A DNA stretch of 64,000 nt from contig NC_085098.1 in assembly GCF_963422355.1 (NCBI RefSeq), forward strand, positions 4,660,765 to 4,724,764, written 5' to 3'. Origin of the DNA: Corticium candelabrum (Eukaryota > Porifera > Homoscleromorpha > Homosclerophorida > Plakinidae). Below are positions 11,022-36,916 of the stretch, piece after piece. How positions within the stretch are numbered: the stretch's first letter is position 1; each line of letters begins with the position of its first letter. Position numbers and translations under genes: made by a program. Below the pieces are notes generated by a model. The model was not told the origin of the DNA and searched no databases. It saw only the letters and a list, made by a program, of their open reading frames with translations.

Positions 11022-12775
11022 GTTTCCGTATCTAGATATATAAGCGTCTTGTCGAAACGCTACCGAATTACTTCTGTTCTGTTCTGAGCGATCTTCCGAC
11101 TTTGACGCAGATATTGGATTCTTATTTAGTGAAAGTTATTATTTAATTAATTTTTACTAAATAAAAACGATTCACTGGGTTATTCCCGTAATTTATCATT
11201 ATCATTTTCTTGTTACCAAAATGTTTGATAGCTTGAAAAACTTTACACATCTGATATTCTATCCCTTATTCTATTTTATGTTGATAGAAAAAGGACGTGC
11301 ATCCGTCGCTCAATCTCTGCAATACGACATCACCCACAAAGAAACTTGAAAAGTGGTGAAAGTTGTCATATCAATTAATTATGGTAATCCCAGTTTTAGA
11401 CACATTGCATTACTAATTAACCCATTTATCTTCTAGTTGTTTTCGACTGGATCAGACGTACTTAAAAGTTTCTATGAATGTTAGAGTAAATTAGACGACA
11501 TACTGTGACGCAAGCTACCGGTCAAAGTCAGTTCTTGCAATTGTTTGCATGGCAGTGTGCGTAGAAGCCTAACATTGTCTCGTCCCTATCGAAGTGTTGC
11601 TATTATTTCGCCATCACAAGTGGCAGTCGTTTCGTCATTCAGTCCGAAAACGCTGGAGAAAACTGGATGTACGCCGGAAACTAGAACAGAGAGAAGCCAG
11701 GGTAGAAATCTGGAAACTACTAGTGTGCATGTGAATTTTTCAGACAACAAAAGATTTAAGAAGATTAGAGTTCCGTAGACTGCGGACGTTGTCTGTTACT
11801 ATAGTGGGGTCCATGGGGGTATTTACATTACGTATAGTTAACTAGCAAATTGCCCGGGTTTGCTCGAACAAATAGAGGAAAATTCCAAAATACTGTTGGA
11901 AACAACACAATCTCCCGGATAATTTAAGAACACGTATATATCAAATGTCTCGTTGAAGTAAATCTAAATGTAACCGAGTGCGCTCCATTTTATGTAATCT
12001 GTGACTCCTGGTTGTTGTCACTCAAAGACGTTGCTGCCGTTGCAGCAAACAGGCGAACCAAACGTGACAGCTATTCGTCGCGCGTCCACAGGCAAACAAT
12101 TCAGATGTAGGCCTATGTTTAATTAAAGTTCCGGATATACTAAAAGTATCTCGCCTTTTTTGACGTTGTCGGCAAAAAACGACAAGTTTCGTTCGTATCG
12201 TCCGAGGTCAGGAATGGGCAATCAAAATCTGGTGGAGATACGTACGCTGTCGAAATTCGCGAGTGAGTGTAGAATAGCCTCAAAGGGGGACCCAATTAAG
12301 TCGGACATCCAACGCATTACCCAATGTTATTGTCCGTTAGAAGTTACCTCGTTGATATAATTTTCAGACCTATCCGTCAACCGTTCTTGCCGTTTTGCGT
12401 TGACAGACAGACAGAGCAAGGACCTTCTTTCATTTTTATAGATTGACGGGATTTGGACTTGGAAGATAACTTCCTACTTCTACTACATTTTCTTTTAGCC
12501 TTTGGTGACTTTTATTGTTATTAGAATTAACCTCAACCATTGGCTAATCTTTACGGTTATCTTCAGGTTTGCGTTTCTTGAGTTGATACTACCTGAGGTG
12601 TCATGATCTAGCAACGAGACCAATGACATCAGAGTGTGAAATGCGTCATAACACCACGTTTACATTAGTCTGAGTAGAGACTAGACTTCAGAACTGCTCC
12701 TGGTACAGTACAGTAGAAACCTAAGTAGATGGCCAAAATCGGCATCAAAACGATCTCGAGCCCTACAGAAAGTAT
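11022..12775. other. Intergenic between copies A and B; degenerate repeat inside
   Basis: No gene is supported. About 11850-12445 resembles the 3' part of an old retroposon: it starts ACTAGCAAATTGCCCGGGTT and ends with a GACAGACAGACAGAGC run followed by TCATTTTTATAGAT, an ending style common in invertebrate RTE-like elements and derived SINEs. That family call is tentative. The duplicated block at 12596-12690 closes the region. Confidence 0.4.
12596..12690. repeat. Second copy of the 7243-7330 block
   Basis: Same orientation as the copy downstream of gene A, with a few substitutions and small gaps. Here it starts about 145 bp past the stop codon of gene B. Confidence 0.65.
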
Positions 12776-12781
12776 TTTATT
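12776..12781 (-). other. Poly(A) signal AATAAA of gene B
   Basis: TTTATT on the plus strand gives AATAAA on the minus strand, 55 bases after the gene B stop codon, a plausible cleavage signal position. Confidence 0.55.
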
Positions 12782-12835
12782 AGATTAAGTTCTCCACCAT
12801 CTGAGATATGTTCATAACCACCATCAATTTTACGA

Positions 12836-21078
<8,243 letters not shown>

Positions 21079-21497
21079 CGATACGCCTATGGTACTCCGT
21101 CTATTTGACGAGACGTACGTCGAATGATCGTATTTGAAATGAAACAAAAGACTCGATGTCGGCTTGGATATCCAAGCGCAATGTACGGAAGAGAGTCTTT
21201 CAATTGTCGTTTTAACATTGTGCCTAAAATATTCATAATTTACTGTTCGTTTAGTGTAAACTATGTACACATGCGCACAAACTTAATTAATCGACTGTCA
21301 GTTTCGTTGCATATGCAGACTTCAATGCAGCCTTATAGAGATGTACTAACGAGATCCAATGTCTAGCAAATTACCAAAGACACACTAGGGTTGTCCGATA
21401 TCCATGTTGCAAGGCAATTTCACGTGCAAGGTTCACGCGACTGTGCATGTGTTGATGACCCCTAGTACAATAAAGGTTTGGCAAGCGTGGAATACTA

Positions 21498-21879
21498 TAG
21501 CCTGGTTCACATTATGTGCATCCATGTCACTTACTTTAGCGACGCCGCGCGGAGAACCGCTGGCTGCCGACGTCTTCCGTGCAAACGTGTTGCCGCGCCG
21601 CAGTCACTGTTCACAATTAACATTTGCGACTGTCCTTTGTCTGGCTCCCGAGCCTTGGTAATTACAGTACGCGAATAAACTTTCCCACGTGGGCCAAGTT
21701 CAACGGGACCGTGCAGTTTTCTGCAGAGATAGAACGCTAGTCTATCCTCAGCGGCACGACGTTCACATCTGGAGCTTGCCGCTTTTCCGCGCGGCATCTG
21801 TTCACAATGTACCGTTTCGTTCATTTCTGATGAGCAGCGTGCCGCTCAGCTGAACGGCACACGTTGCGAAGCAGTCTTA
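21498..21879. mobile_element. MITE copy 1 (CCTGGTTCACA ends)
   Basis: Left end AGCCTGGTTCACATTATGTG and the inverse of the right end AGACTGCTTCGCAACGTGTG match imperfectly over about 20 bp. The interior shares several blocks with a second copy at 22396-22998 (for example GCTCCCGAG and TTCGTTCATTTCT). No coding capacity. The terminal style resembles the Harbinger-like element at 4777, but no transposase supports the assignment. Confidence 0.55.
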
Positions 21880-22395
21880 GCGGTCTACTTTACCAGTCCA
21901 ACCCATTTCATACATTCCAGCCACGCCTATAATGCCCAGCATAGTGTAACCATGCATAATTGCCAGAGTGCATGTATACGGTATTTGATAACGAATCCGA
22001 AATATAACGAAATTCATATTTTGGACGAGTTTACAACCGTCAAGGTTTTCTTAATACGTAATAGGAACCTATGTCGGCAACACCTCAGAATTAGTGCAAG
22101 GTGTTAATAGAGGTGTGAACACTGCCTACGACACGGTAAATGTCGGTAAGCCTATAGATGTACAATTGTAATTGTATTAGATCGCAGCAACAACGCCGAG
22201 ATCTTTCCTCATACTCTCACATGGTACAAAGACGGTATACCGTGCCAGATAACTGAGAGTGGCAGCCACTCATGAAGCCATCCACGCCGTTTATTCTGAA
22301 AATAGATGTAGCACCAAATAGACTCGTCAGGATGGGTGAAACAACGCGGAAGAAGATGGTAAAGAAGAAGTCGACAGATGACGAACTCAGAGATT

Positions 22396-22998
22396 AGTAC
22401 TGTACATACCATGTTTCGCTCACTTCCACAAAGCGGCACGGCAAACCGCTGATTGCCGCGTTCCTCCGAGTGAACGTGTTTCCAAGCCGCGGTCCATGTT
22501 CACAAATCAAATTTTGGCTGCGGTGTCGGGTGTCCTTTGCCTGGCTCCCGAGGCATAGTAATTACCCGTATAAAGATGTACTTGCGCTTGTGTTCCTAAG
22601 TTTGACAGTAAATTGACTTTGGTGCTACTTCTTCACGATGAGCAGAACAAAGTTGTCCGTGAATTGCGTCTTCACGATAGTTATACAGTTATAGTACCGT
22701 TTCTTAATTAAAACTATTACGCTGTACCTATTTCGATAAAGATTATACTTCAAGCAAAAGATATCCCGGATAAGCGTGACCACCTGATTTCATGCTCGGC
22801 TACGATTGGTGAAACTTCAGCGCAGCGAGCCGTTTGCCGCAGAGATAGAAAAGTTTGCTATTTCCTGCGGCGTGCTGCTGGCACTCGGAACATCACGATT
22901 TTGCCGCGTGGCAGTTTGTTCACAATTCGTTCATTTCTAGCGAGCAGCGTGCCGCTTGTTGCCGCTCAGCTGAATGGCACATATTGTGAACCAGGCTT
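22396..22998. mobile_element. MITE copy 2 (CCTGGTTCACA ends)
   Basis: The right end, read inversely, is AAGCCTGGTTCACAATATG, near identical to the left end of copy 1. The left part follows copy 1 block by block (ACCGCTG, AACGTGTT, CTTTGCCTGGCTCCCGAG). The left boundary is poorly preserved. Confidence 0.5.
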
Positions 22999-23234
22999 AA
23001 TTAATGTTGCCTTGCACTAATCTCTAACACTTCTTGGTGTCCCTAATAACTGCCTTGTCCAAGGTAATTAACTCATTATCGCCTTCAAGTGATGCTGACA
23101 TCGTTCGTTATTTTATTTCCCTAAAATTAACGAACAGGTCTTACAGTTGTGAAAATTTTATTACGCAATTTGATTCGTTAATTCGGAAAATACAGTAGTA
23201 TATAGAGTCCGGTGGTCTAAAGTTAAACCGATAG

Positions 23235-23280
<46 letters not shown>

Positions 23281-23569
23281 AAGATTGATTGATATGCATG
23301 GAAGTTACGCAAAGCACCAAGAAGATTAGGAGACTTTGTGGGAGACCAGTGCTGTACTGGATGCAAACGTGATAGAGATCCCCATAAACGCAAATTGCAG
23401 CTCCTTGTTGCTGTCACGCACTACAACCTAACAACAGACTACGCAAGTCAGTGCAGCAAAGTCAATCATGTCTAAAAGTTTACACAACAGAAACTATACG
23501 GAAGCTGTGCAAGCCACTAGGAATCCCAGAATCCTGCTCCAGTGCTGTGCAATGTTAATCAATTTCATC

Positions 23570-28334
<4,765 letters not shown>

Positions 28335-29917
28335 TTCGACGGCAACGATGACAGTCAACGTCTGCACACATGCACAGACCAAGAATGTCGAAGCTAATCG
28401 AGTACGGACGGGTAAAAAACTGTGCATGTTGAAATTCATTTGACCATCCTCTCCTAATACGTTCAGTGATGTGATCAAGTTGTAATAACATATTGCAGGG
28501 GCCACACAAAGTAAATTTCAATTTTGAAATCCTCTCACTAACGTCAAACAAATACATTCTTTATAATTCATGGCCACCGGCATAGCGTGGTCCTCAAGTG
28601 TGGGAGGCTGATCAATCAAACTGCAAAACCACGCCCATTTTACTTTTACGTCCGCCATTGCCGGGACAGTGTGATGGACAAAGATTCATCTCACTGTTTG
28701 GTAACCTGACGGAAACATGGCGCTTTTGCTTAACACGCCTACGAAGATTGGGGAGGTTTTAACCCCCAATGCCTCCCCCCACGCTAAGCCAGTGTCATGG
28801 CTACTTGGAACGACTATAGCTTACTACACACAAAGCTAAGTAGAGTCAACAGTCATTGACTGTGTTTAGAAGCAGTTTAATTAAATAGATAACGCAACTT
28901 CAGTTTCCATGACTGATTTCCTACACTTTCAACTTTTACTAGACAAACTGTTGAAACACAACATATCTAATAGATAAACTAAACATTCAAAAATAAATTG
29001 AACCTTGCGTTGTTTCATATGTCTTTTATATTGTAAGTGAAATCCGTGTAGAAAAAAGCCTAGGCGGTTACACAATTATCTCACATGCTAAACCACACGC
29101 CTTCATGGACTATACATCTATACCCTTCACCAAACACTGGCTACTACATTTTTGCCTGACTGTGTGTGATACTCTGAAGACGATGAAAAGGAAACTAGAC
29201 CAGACCGTCAAATCATATGCCTTCACTTACTAAAACCCTAGAGAGCCAAAGCAAAGAGATGGGAAAAGAAAAAAAAAGAAACAAAGAGAAGACGAAGAAA
29301 GCAAACAAGGAAAGAAACATATCTGCAACACATCATGTATGTACATGTAGCACATTTGATGAGTGTTAACAGTCCAGGCAGGTGGAGCACTCCAGATGTT
29401 GGGTGGGCCAGGTCTTGCGTGGCCAAGCCCTCCCACAGTGAATGTAATAGCTAATCTATTTAATAGCTTGAACCAATTTTCCGAAAGTTCTTGAAAAAGC
29501 CAGTTGGTGGTCAAAAGTTGGGTAGGCCATGGCCCACCTGGCCCACTCTGCTCCACCGGCCCTGTAACCACCGTCAATAAAATCTCTGATCAAATTGATT
29601 AATTAATCACAAAGAGTCTGCTATATTACTATTTGACTATTTGAACTGTACTACCCAGCACTCCCCCCCCCCCCCCCCGAGGGGAATTCAATAAATAACT
29701 ATAACAGAGGAAATTTGGCTCCATGTTGGATAGACAGGCTATAGATATTTGCTCTTCATACATCATAATCTCTGTTCTTTCAAACCTCCAAAAACAATAC
29801 ACTAAAACGCACAGTCCATATACACTTCTACTTCTACACTTGTGCAGTATTATTGATACGTAGCAGCTGGCCTTGTTAACTACTGGATTAAACTACTGTA
29901 CTATCCAACTTTATTAA
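28335..29917. other. Intergenic, no gene seen
   Basis: Upstream sequence of receptor C and the 3' flank of the RhoGAP gene. A run of 16 C lies at 29663-29678. No supported coding region or RNA gene. Confidence 0.5.
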
Positions 29918-32900
29918 TCAACCAAATACTTCACCCTGCACTGACAGAAGATACTGCAGCACAACGACAGCTTCCTGAACATTGAGGTCTTCAAAGACAT
30001 AAACTCCAAATGCTCGAGCTAAATCATCCACAGTCACGCTTCTCTTCCCGGATTTCTGAACAGCAAGGACCTAAACAGCAAACACAAGTGACCAACGGTT
30101 AAAACAAAGTACGGCGCACTATACCTCGCTGAAGAGACGAATGAGCCCACCGAGTAGTCTGAAACCATGGACTCCAAAAAGTAAGGAACGAGCAGCCATT
30201 GGTGCACAATTTTTCTCAACTTCTTGATACAGTTCCTACCGGCATCCAAAGATCACATCAAAACAACAAACAGTGAAAAAATTCAATTATATAATACCCT
30301 CGCTATCGAAGACACGACCAGTACTTTCACTTTGTGTTCCTTGATAAGATGCTTCAATATGCTAGCCACTGTGTGTGGATTGTGAATCTCCTCTACAGGA
30401 GGTACCTCGACAGACAACAAACGTACAGCACAGATCCGTCGGTCTCAATGCTGACAAACAACTCACTGTTCCCTGATCCACAGCTTGCAGATAGCGTTTC
30501 ACTTGACCAACATTGCCGTTGATTCGAAACAATCCTTCGTGTCCAATCCGATCCTCAACCAACAAGTACTCTATGCACTCGGCAGCAGCAACCTTGCCCA
30601 TGCTGCCTTCAAACTCGGCATGAGCCGATTCATCTGCAACAACCATTCTACGCTGTTGACAGTTTGAAACAGCAATTGCAAAACAGTCTGACCACCAATT
30701 TGTCCGGCTGATGATATCTTACGCTTCTTGATGGCACGATTGATATGAAGAATCCAATCATTCATTTCCTACACAACACAGTCTCGATGAAGATATAATA
30801 CTCAGTAACTGTATTAAAAATACACAGATATACTTACGTGCGATGGCTTCATAATTTAACAAAAATTAACCTAAAATATTACTCTAGTGACTAACTTTAG
30901 CACATCTTAACATTGTACTAATATTACATACAGCAGAGAATCGCTTTACCATTTCTAATACGACCAGATCTATTATGACATCTCCTACCCACAAATGTTG
31001 GAATTGCAAAATGCTAAAATGCTAATTTCAAACTTGGCAAATAACACCAATTTTCTAGCCAAAACCATGATCAACTGAATGGGAAATTGATACTTAATGA
31101 TCACATTCACAACTCTTGTGTCTGTCATAGTCATAAACTATGCCTTCGTACAATCAACTAAACATTGCTGTCGTTCCTTGTGAACGAAGCAAGCACTAGC
31201 ATCTCATCTCTGAGTAGTCCCTGAGCAACCATACGCTAAAGTTTCAGTTGGCGGGTCATTACCTGTGAAACACTAGGTATAGTAGGTATAGGCCACTCAC
31301 ATGACATACGATCAACTAGACAACCTTAGGGTTAGGGTTCTTGACTCATTAAGAAGGTACCGTCTTACAACAAGAATGTGGCTAATAGAGGAAGTAGCCA
31401 ATTAGCAAGGTCACTAAACGGTCTGCTGCCTTGACATCAACACACGGTTGCTCTTGTTTTGCGAGTAGTTCCTTGGTATTTCTGACTCCTCTTCTCGTTC
31501 TGTTTCATCTTGATAGCCTGCGACTTTCTCTAAGGTTACCTAACATCTTTGTATTGTACTATGACCTCTAAATTGTACAGTTAATGGGATATCACTTAAC
31601 ATCTGTGTGTGGTAAACAAATACAGCTGCATCATTAGTCACTTGGGAGCGCAAAGTCAACGCCACAACAGAGAGTTTTTTAGTAGTATCATTACCCAGAT
31701 CGTTTACATTAATGGCTTCTAGAATGCCATGCCATAAAATAACTCATATTGCATAACAACCATGAGCACACTGTTCTTGTTCGACAAAAACAACTTTACG
31801 TGACAGAACACACAAGCAGGTGTCTGTATAACGATCGACCACTTACACATTTCCCACTAAGAAATATAACAAGAGCCTAAAAGTTAGAGTATTTATCATG
31901 CTTGCAGAACAAAAGCACGAAAACCAGTGCTGTATGCATGACTCAGACGATATGTTGATATCACACATAGAACCATATTATCGACTAAAGAGGCTAATGC
32001 CAATTTACTATTTGAGTACTCACTGCTCGTGAACTTGTTGAAAAGTAGTAGATTCGTTTGTCTCCACTGCTCACTAAATTAAAGCAATTTTGATGTCCAG
32101 GTCGATCTCCGGTAACCGCTGCAAATTTATAATCTCGTAACCCTATAGAGCCCATTGGAGATTTCAACTGCAAAAAAAACACAAGTAGTCATCTCATCCA
32201 CACATTGACATCATGTATAGCATATCAGTCTGATAAAGATGAATAAATGTCAAGGAAAATATAATTTAACCATTCGTCTACCTAGTACAGCTAGTCTCTT
32301 CAATGAATTTTTCATATCAGCATGACAAGCCAAGAACATGATGATGGAGATAACAAACAGTCTATCTAATGTAACTGCTGCTATACCATGGTCACGTGAT
32401 GCGTAACCAGTCACAAGCAAGTATTTAGATGGTGTATGACGTATTGTATCGCAATTGTGCAATACGCTAATTCCAATTAATATCGCACTCTCACATATCA
32501 TATACATGTCACGTGACCATGGTGTAAATTTCTTATCATATGATTTTTTGTTATATGGTTTTTACCAGCACTTAAAGCAAGATTATAGCCCTCAGTTTCA
32601 CCTCGGACAATAATCCCGCCCCTCGTGTTTGTCAAAGCCGTATAGCATGCTTTCATATTCACTAAGGGTTGTGTAGCACAATATTGCTTTGTGCAATTCC
32701 ACCATTACTGACTCATAGGGCTAATGGATGACCTAGCGCAGCATGATGGGTCATTCAGAAATGTAACATGCTGATATAGTAGAACCTTGCTAATCCGGAC
32801 CTCGTTAGTACGAATCCTTGCTAATCCGAATTACCTTTGGCGCCCTTGCCTTGCGTACCCAGATCATATTGAGCAACCTGATCTGAGTTGCAGTTATCTA

Positions 32901-35900
32901 GTTTTAGCAAATGGACGTATCTAACTATTTTAAATCCTGACTGTCACATTATTAAGAAGTACATGTAGTCGTTGCAGCAGAGTCCTTTCCAACGAACATG
33001 ACATGTGTTAGAGATACGTAAATGCACTAGTGGTCTGGGTGTCTGAGACAAAGTGTGGACCTCCAAGGCTATGTGTTTTGGTATTTTTGATAATCCAAAT
33101 GAGACTTGGCACGGGGCTGTACGGATTAGCAAGGTTCTATTGTACCCAAGCAACATCTCAGTGCACATAGCTGATCCATTCAATACTTGGAAATTTTAGT
33201 AAAGCAATACTATTGCAGTGTATTGTTTAATTTATGTACAGTATCATGTAAATGATAATTTGTAATCTAATTCCAGTATAATTGTCTTCAATTTCTACCC
33301 TTTCTGACTCAAAGTGTAGATCAAGGTGTCCTCTTCTGGCACTATAAACATGCTGTCTATTTCCATAGCCTGATCAAAAATGCCTCATTTGTCAGTTAAG
33401 TGGCCTTACAAATAGCCTTGCCAAAATATATGACAAATATTAATAGTCCTACAGTACAACCCCAACTATCCGGACTTTTCGGCAGAAGCTGAATTGTCAG
33501 GATAATTAAAAGGCCAAATAAATGAGATAATGATGGGCTGACTTCCTTGAGGCTCAGTCATACATTGACAGTCAGATACAAAATGAGTAAATATTTAAAT
33601 AATCAATAATAAATATACAGCAACATTAGGACAACAATGACTCAACCTGCTCAAACATTTCATGATTAAATGTAAGAGAGTCTACTATAGTTCCAATTTT
33701 CAAGTAGGTTCACAAGTTTTCATGTTGAAATGATGTCATGCGGGGAAACACGTGCAAAACACATGTTTCTCAAGCAGAAATAACTTTGTCCAGATAATTG
33801 GGGTCCGGATAATTGGGATTGTACTGTACCAGCAAAAGGTTTGCAGAACTTAACAAATGGCTTCCAAAAAGAAGATGCAGCAAGAAAAATGAATGTCAAA
33901 AAAAGTAAACATTACATTTTAACACTGCAAACGATAAGTCAAAGTGTAAAGATCAATGAAACTAACTTGTGTCGGTCTGTAGTACGAAATTTTCTCATGA
34001 TCCAATATAAACCACCGTGTTTTCCACGACTTGTGGTGTCCGCCTTCTTTCTTCATAATTCCCTCCTTGTGCACAGGCTAAACACTTCCTTTCCTTATAT
34101 TGACTTACAACCAAACCATCAGCACCAAACCTGTGTAAGTTGACCTCCATCATCTCCTGACCAGGTGTAGACACGGCGGCTAGTTGCATATGCAGGAAGT
34201 TGCCCAGAATCTGATGCTGACGGAGATTGATGCTGTACTCTTAGCTTTCCATTTCCAGTGCTAGAGCGTCTCTCAGAAAGTGACCCAACATCCTCTTGGT
34301 CTGACGAAGTTGGCTGTCCAGTTCTCAGTGCTGCCAGACTCAAATTTGGTGTAAGTTTTGTCGCTGTGTGAAGACAACAAACAACCATCAAGCTCTATTT
34401 GCATCAACATTGATACCAAAAGCTAATGTTTATCCACACATTGTCCAAATAGAAACCAATTAGCAGACAGAACAATAGTCACACGAACAATCAGTGTCAT
34501 TGTTTGATATTTATGAAATATATGTAACAGTCCTAAATTCCTTGGTGACTGAAAATTTTGGAAGGTTGCCAAGGTGACAACTACATCTGCCATAAAATTT
34601 CGAACACCGTGCATGACATGCACGAGGCCTTAATTCCACAAAGCCATCAACATTGCAATCAGCAACAAAAGGTTATCACTGCATCTGATGCTGATACATA
34701 CACACAAGCAAATAAAATAAAGAATAAACAACAGGGCATCACAAATTGGCTATTGTTCAAACCTAAATGACTAATGCCATGACAAGTTTACCAACTGCCC
34801 TAATTTTTTGACAATCCCAGAGATGCCAAAGTTTACCAACAGCTATGCGTGAGATTCAGTTTCAACGTAAGGACACGCCCACATGGGCCTTGCTTTTCCA
34901 GATGCTACTTTAGTTTGCCAAGGTAGTTAAACCGTTAGAGTAAACATCAGATCTGTATGCTATAAAGGCTAAAACCAGTAGACCAACTGAACAAATGGTA
35001 CACCAAATGAGCTAAAACGTCCATGCGTACAGTCACAGTTATGTCTATTGTGTTTTGTTAGTCGTGTACTGCTTGTTGTACTCGCATCATCTCTAGAATA
35101 TCAATCAGCTTCTAGTATGCGTGAGATTTGAGCAGCCATGCGTGAGAGCATGAAACAGACCCGAAATGTGTGAGACTCACGCTCAATGCGTGAGACTTGG
35201 CAGCTCTGCAATCCAATTTCACAGCAGCTATTGTAAGTAGCTCTGTGCCTAACCCTAAGTGAATTAATTTGCAATAAGGCTAAGACACGCTGTGTGCTAT
35301 AAGCTAATACATCCTGTAGTGCCAGTCTAATCCTCAAACCAGTACATAATACTTCCTCTTTGCTGCAGTGACTCAACCACTACTGTCAAGCGCTTGAATG
35401 GGAATTCGGCCACAAAGCTAGCTGACCTGCAAAGTTGCATTCCAATATACACTAAAAGCTGCTTTTATGCAACACAATTTCTATAGTGATACATGCTTCC
35501 ACACACCAAGAGAGACGTTGTGCTAATGAGCCACTGACAAAGTCACAAAACTTGGCAGCATGGAGGGAACAAATAAAAAGTATGAAGCATGGGCTGTTCA
35601 TCGTCAAGTTGTATACAGTTGAAAATAATTAAATAGTTGGTTAACCTTAGAACAATAACACAACAAAGTTTCCTTATCCACAACAAATTCAGTAAATACT
35701 ATAACACTACTACTAATATCGATACCCAACATACCTGAGTGAGATGGCGACTGTGTAGGCTGCTCTCCTATTACCTACTCAACACGATTGTTATTACAGT
35801 GGACATTGGATATAACAACTCGTCTTGGGGTCTCATAAACGTGTCAGTATAACTGAATGTCATTAAATCCAAAATTCATTGTCTGCCACCAGATTGCTAT

Positions 35901-36874
35901 TGTGAAACCTTCGTGTACATTTACAGCATGGACAGTGGCAGTGTGAGTTTGTTGAACATAGCAACTTTTCTAGTGCAGAACTTTGACACATGAAATCTGC
36001 TTATAAATAAGGCTATAAGTACATAAGGATGTTAGTACAGTGAAATTACTACGTTACTGGAGTAAAACAGTCAGAAATACTGTTTGATGATGCAATTATA
36101 TGATGCAAAAGTCAGAAATATGACGCAATCCTGATGGTCTTGGTGCCAAGTCATTATATCTGAAGCTAATTCTAGCTTCCGGAGCTCATTTATGTGTCGA
36201 CAGATCCAATACGTCAGTATATGCGATGTCGCCAAATATGAAAATACCCTAGCTAACCACCGGGCAAAGAAAGCAAATCATTGTATGCCAAGTGTCGGTA
36301 AACCCAAATTCGTTATATCCAATGTCTACTGTAACCAATAAAAAGGAATAACTCCACAATTTTCATAACCAATCACACTCACCTGCACAAAACTTGCTGG
36401 AAACACTCCAGTCTTTACACCGCTTCTTCCTTCCCACCACCCACCTTCATTCCTTTTCGTAACCTACACACCAGTGAAGCATTATCTCGTCACGTCTGTT
36501 GGAGGCATCTGATCTTGGGTACTTGAATAATGTCTCCCTTAAAGAACTGAAGGTTTTCTTCCTTGTCTTCCATGTCAAAGTCATACAATGCCTTTGCTGT
36601 TAAGCTATTACACAGACAATCGTTCATACCTGGTGTCTCAAAACTGTGCCAGCATAATAGACTATTACATTATTGGTGATTGTCTCAAACTGGTCTCATT
36701 ACTGTCTGTCACACATCTGCCACTGCCATCGCTGCTTGCATCATCCTGTATAATGGGGGCAACCAATGACAATATAATAAACAACTAAGAGCAAACAAAT
36801 TTAATTAATTCCTGCCTAATTATCTTGACCTTTCGTGGTGTATAAAGTCAATGACTACTTTACCTGTTCACGTA

Positions 36875-36916
<42 letters not shown>

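Larger units (their letters stand above)
21079..23569. other. Intergenic between receptor genes B and C
   Basis: No gene is seen. The region holds the gene B upstream sequence (21079-21480), two MITE copies and a (TA)n tract (23236-23277). Confidence 0.55.

Noticed and set aside
21079-21270. Upstream in-frame extension of receptor B as part of the protein
   Set aside because: The extension is open by chance length and would put the hydrophobic signal peptide 64 residues inside; the ATG at 21078 gives a normal secreted start.
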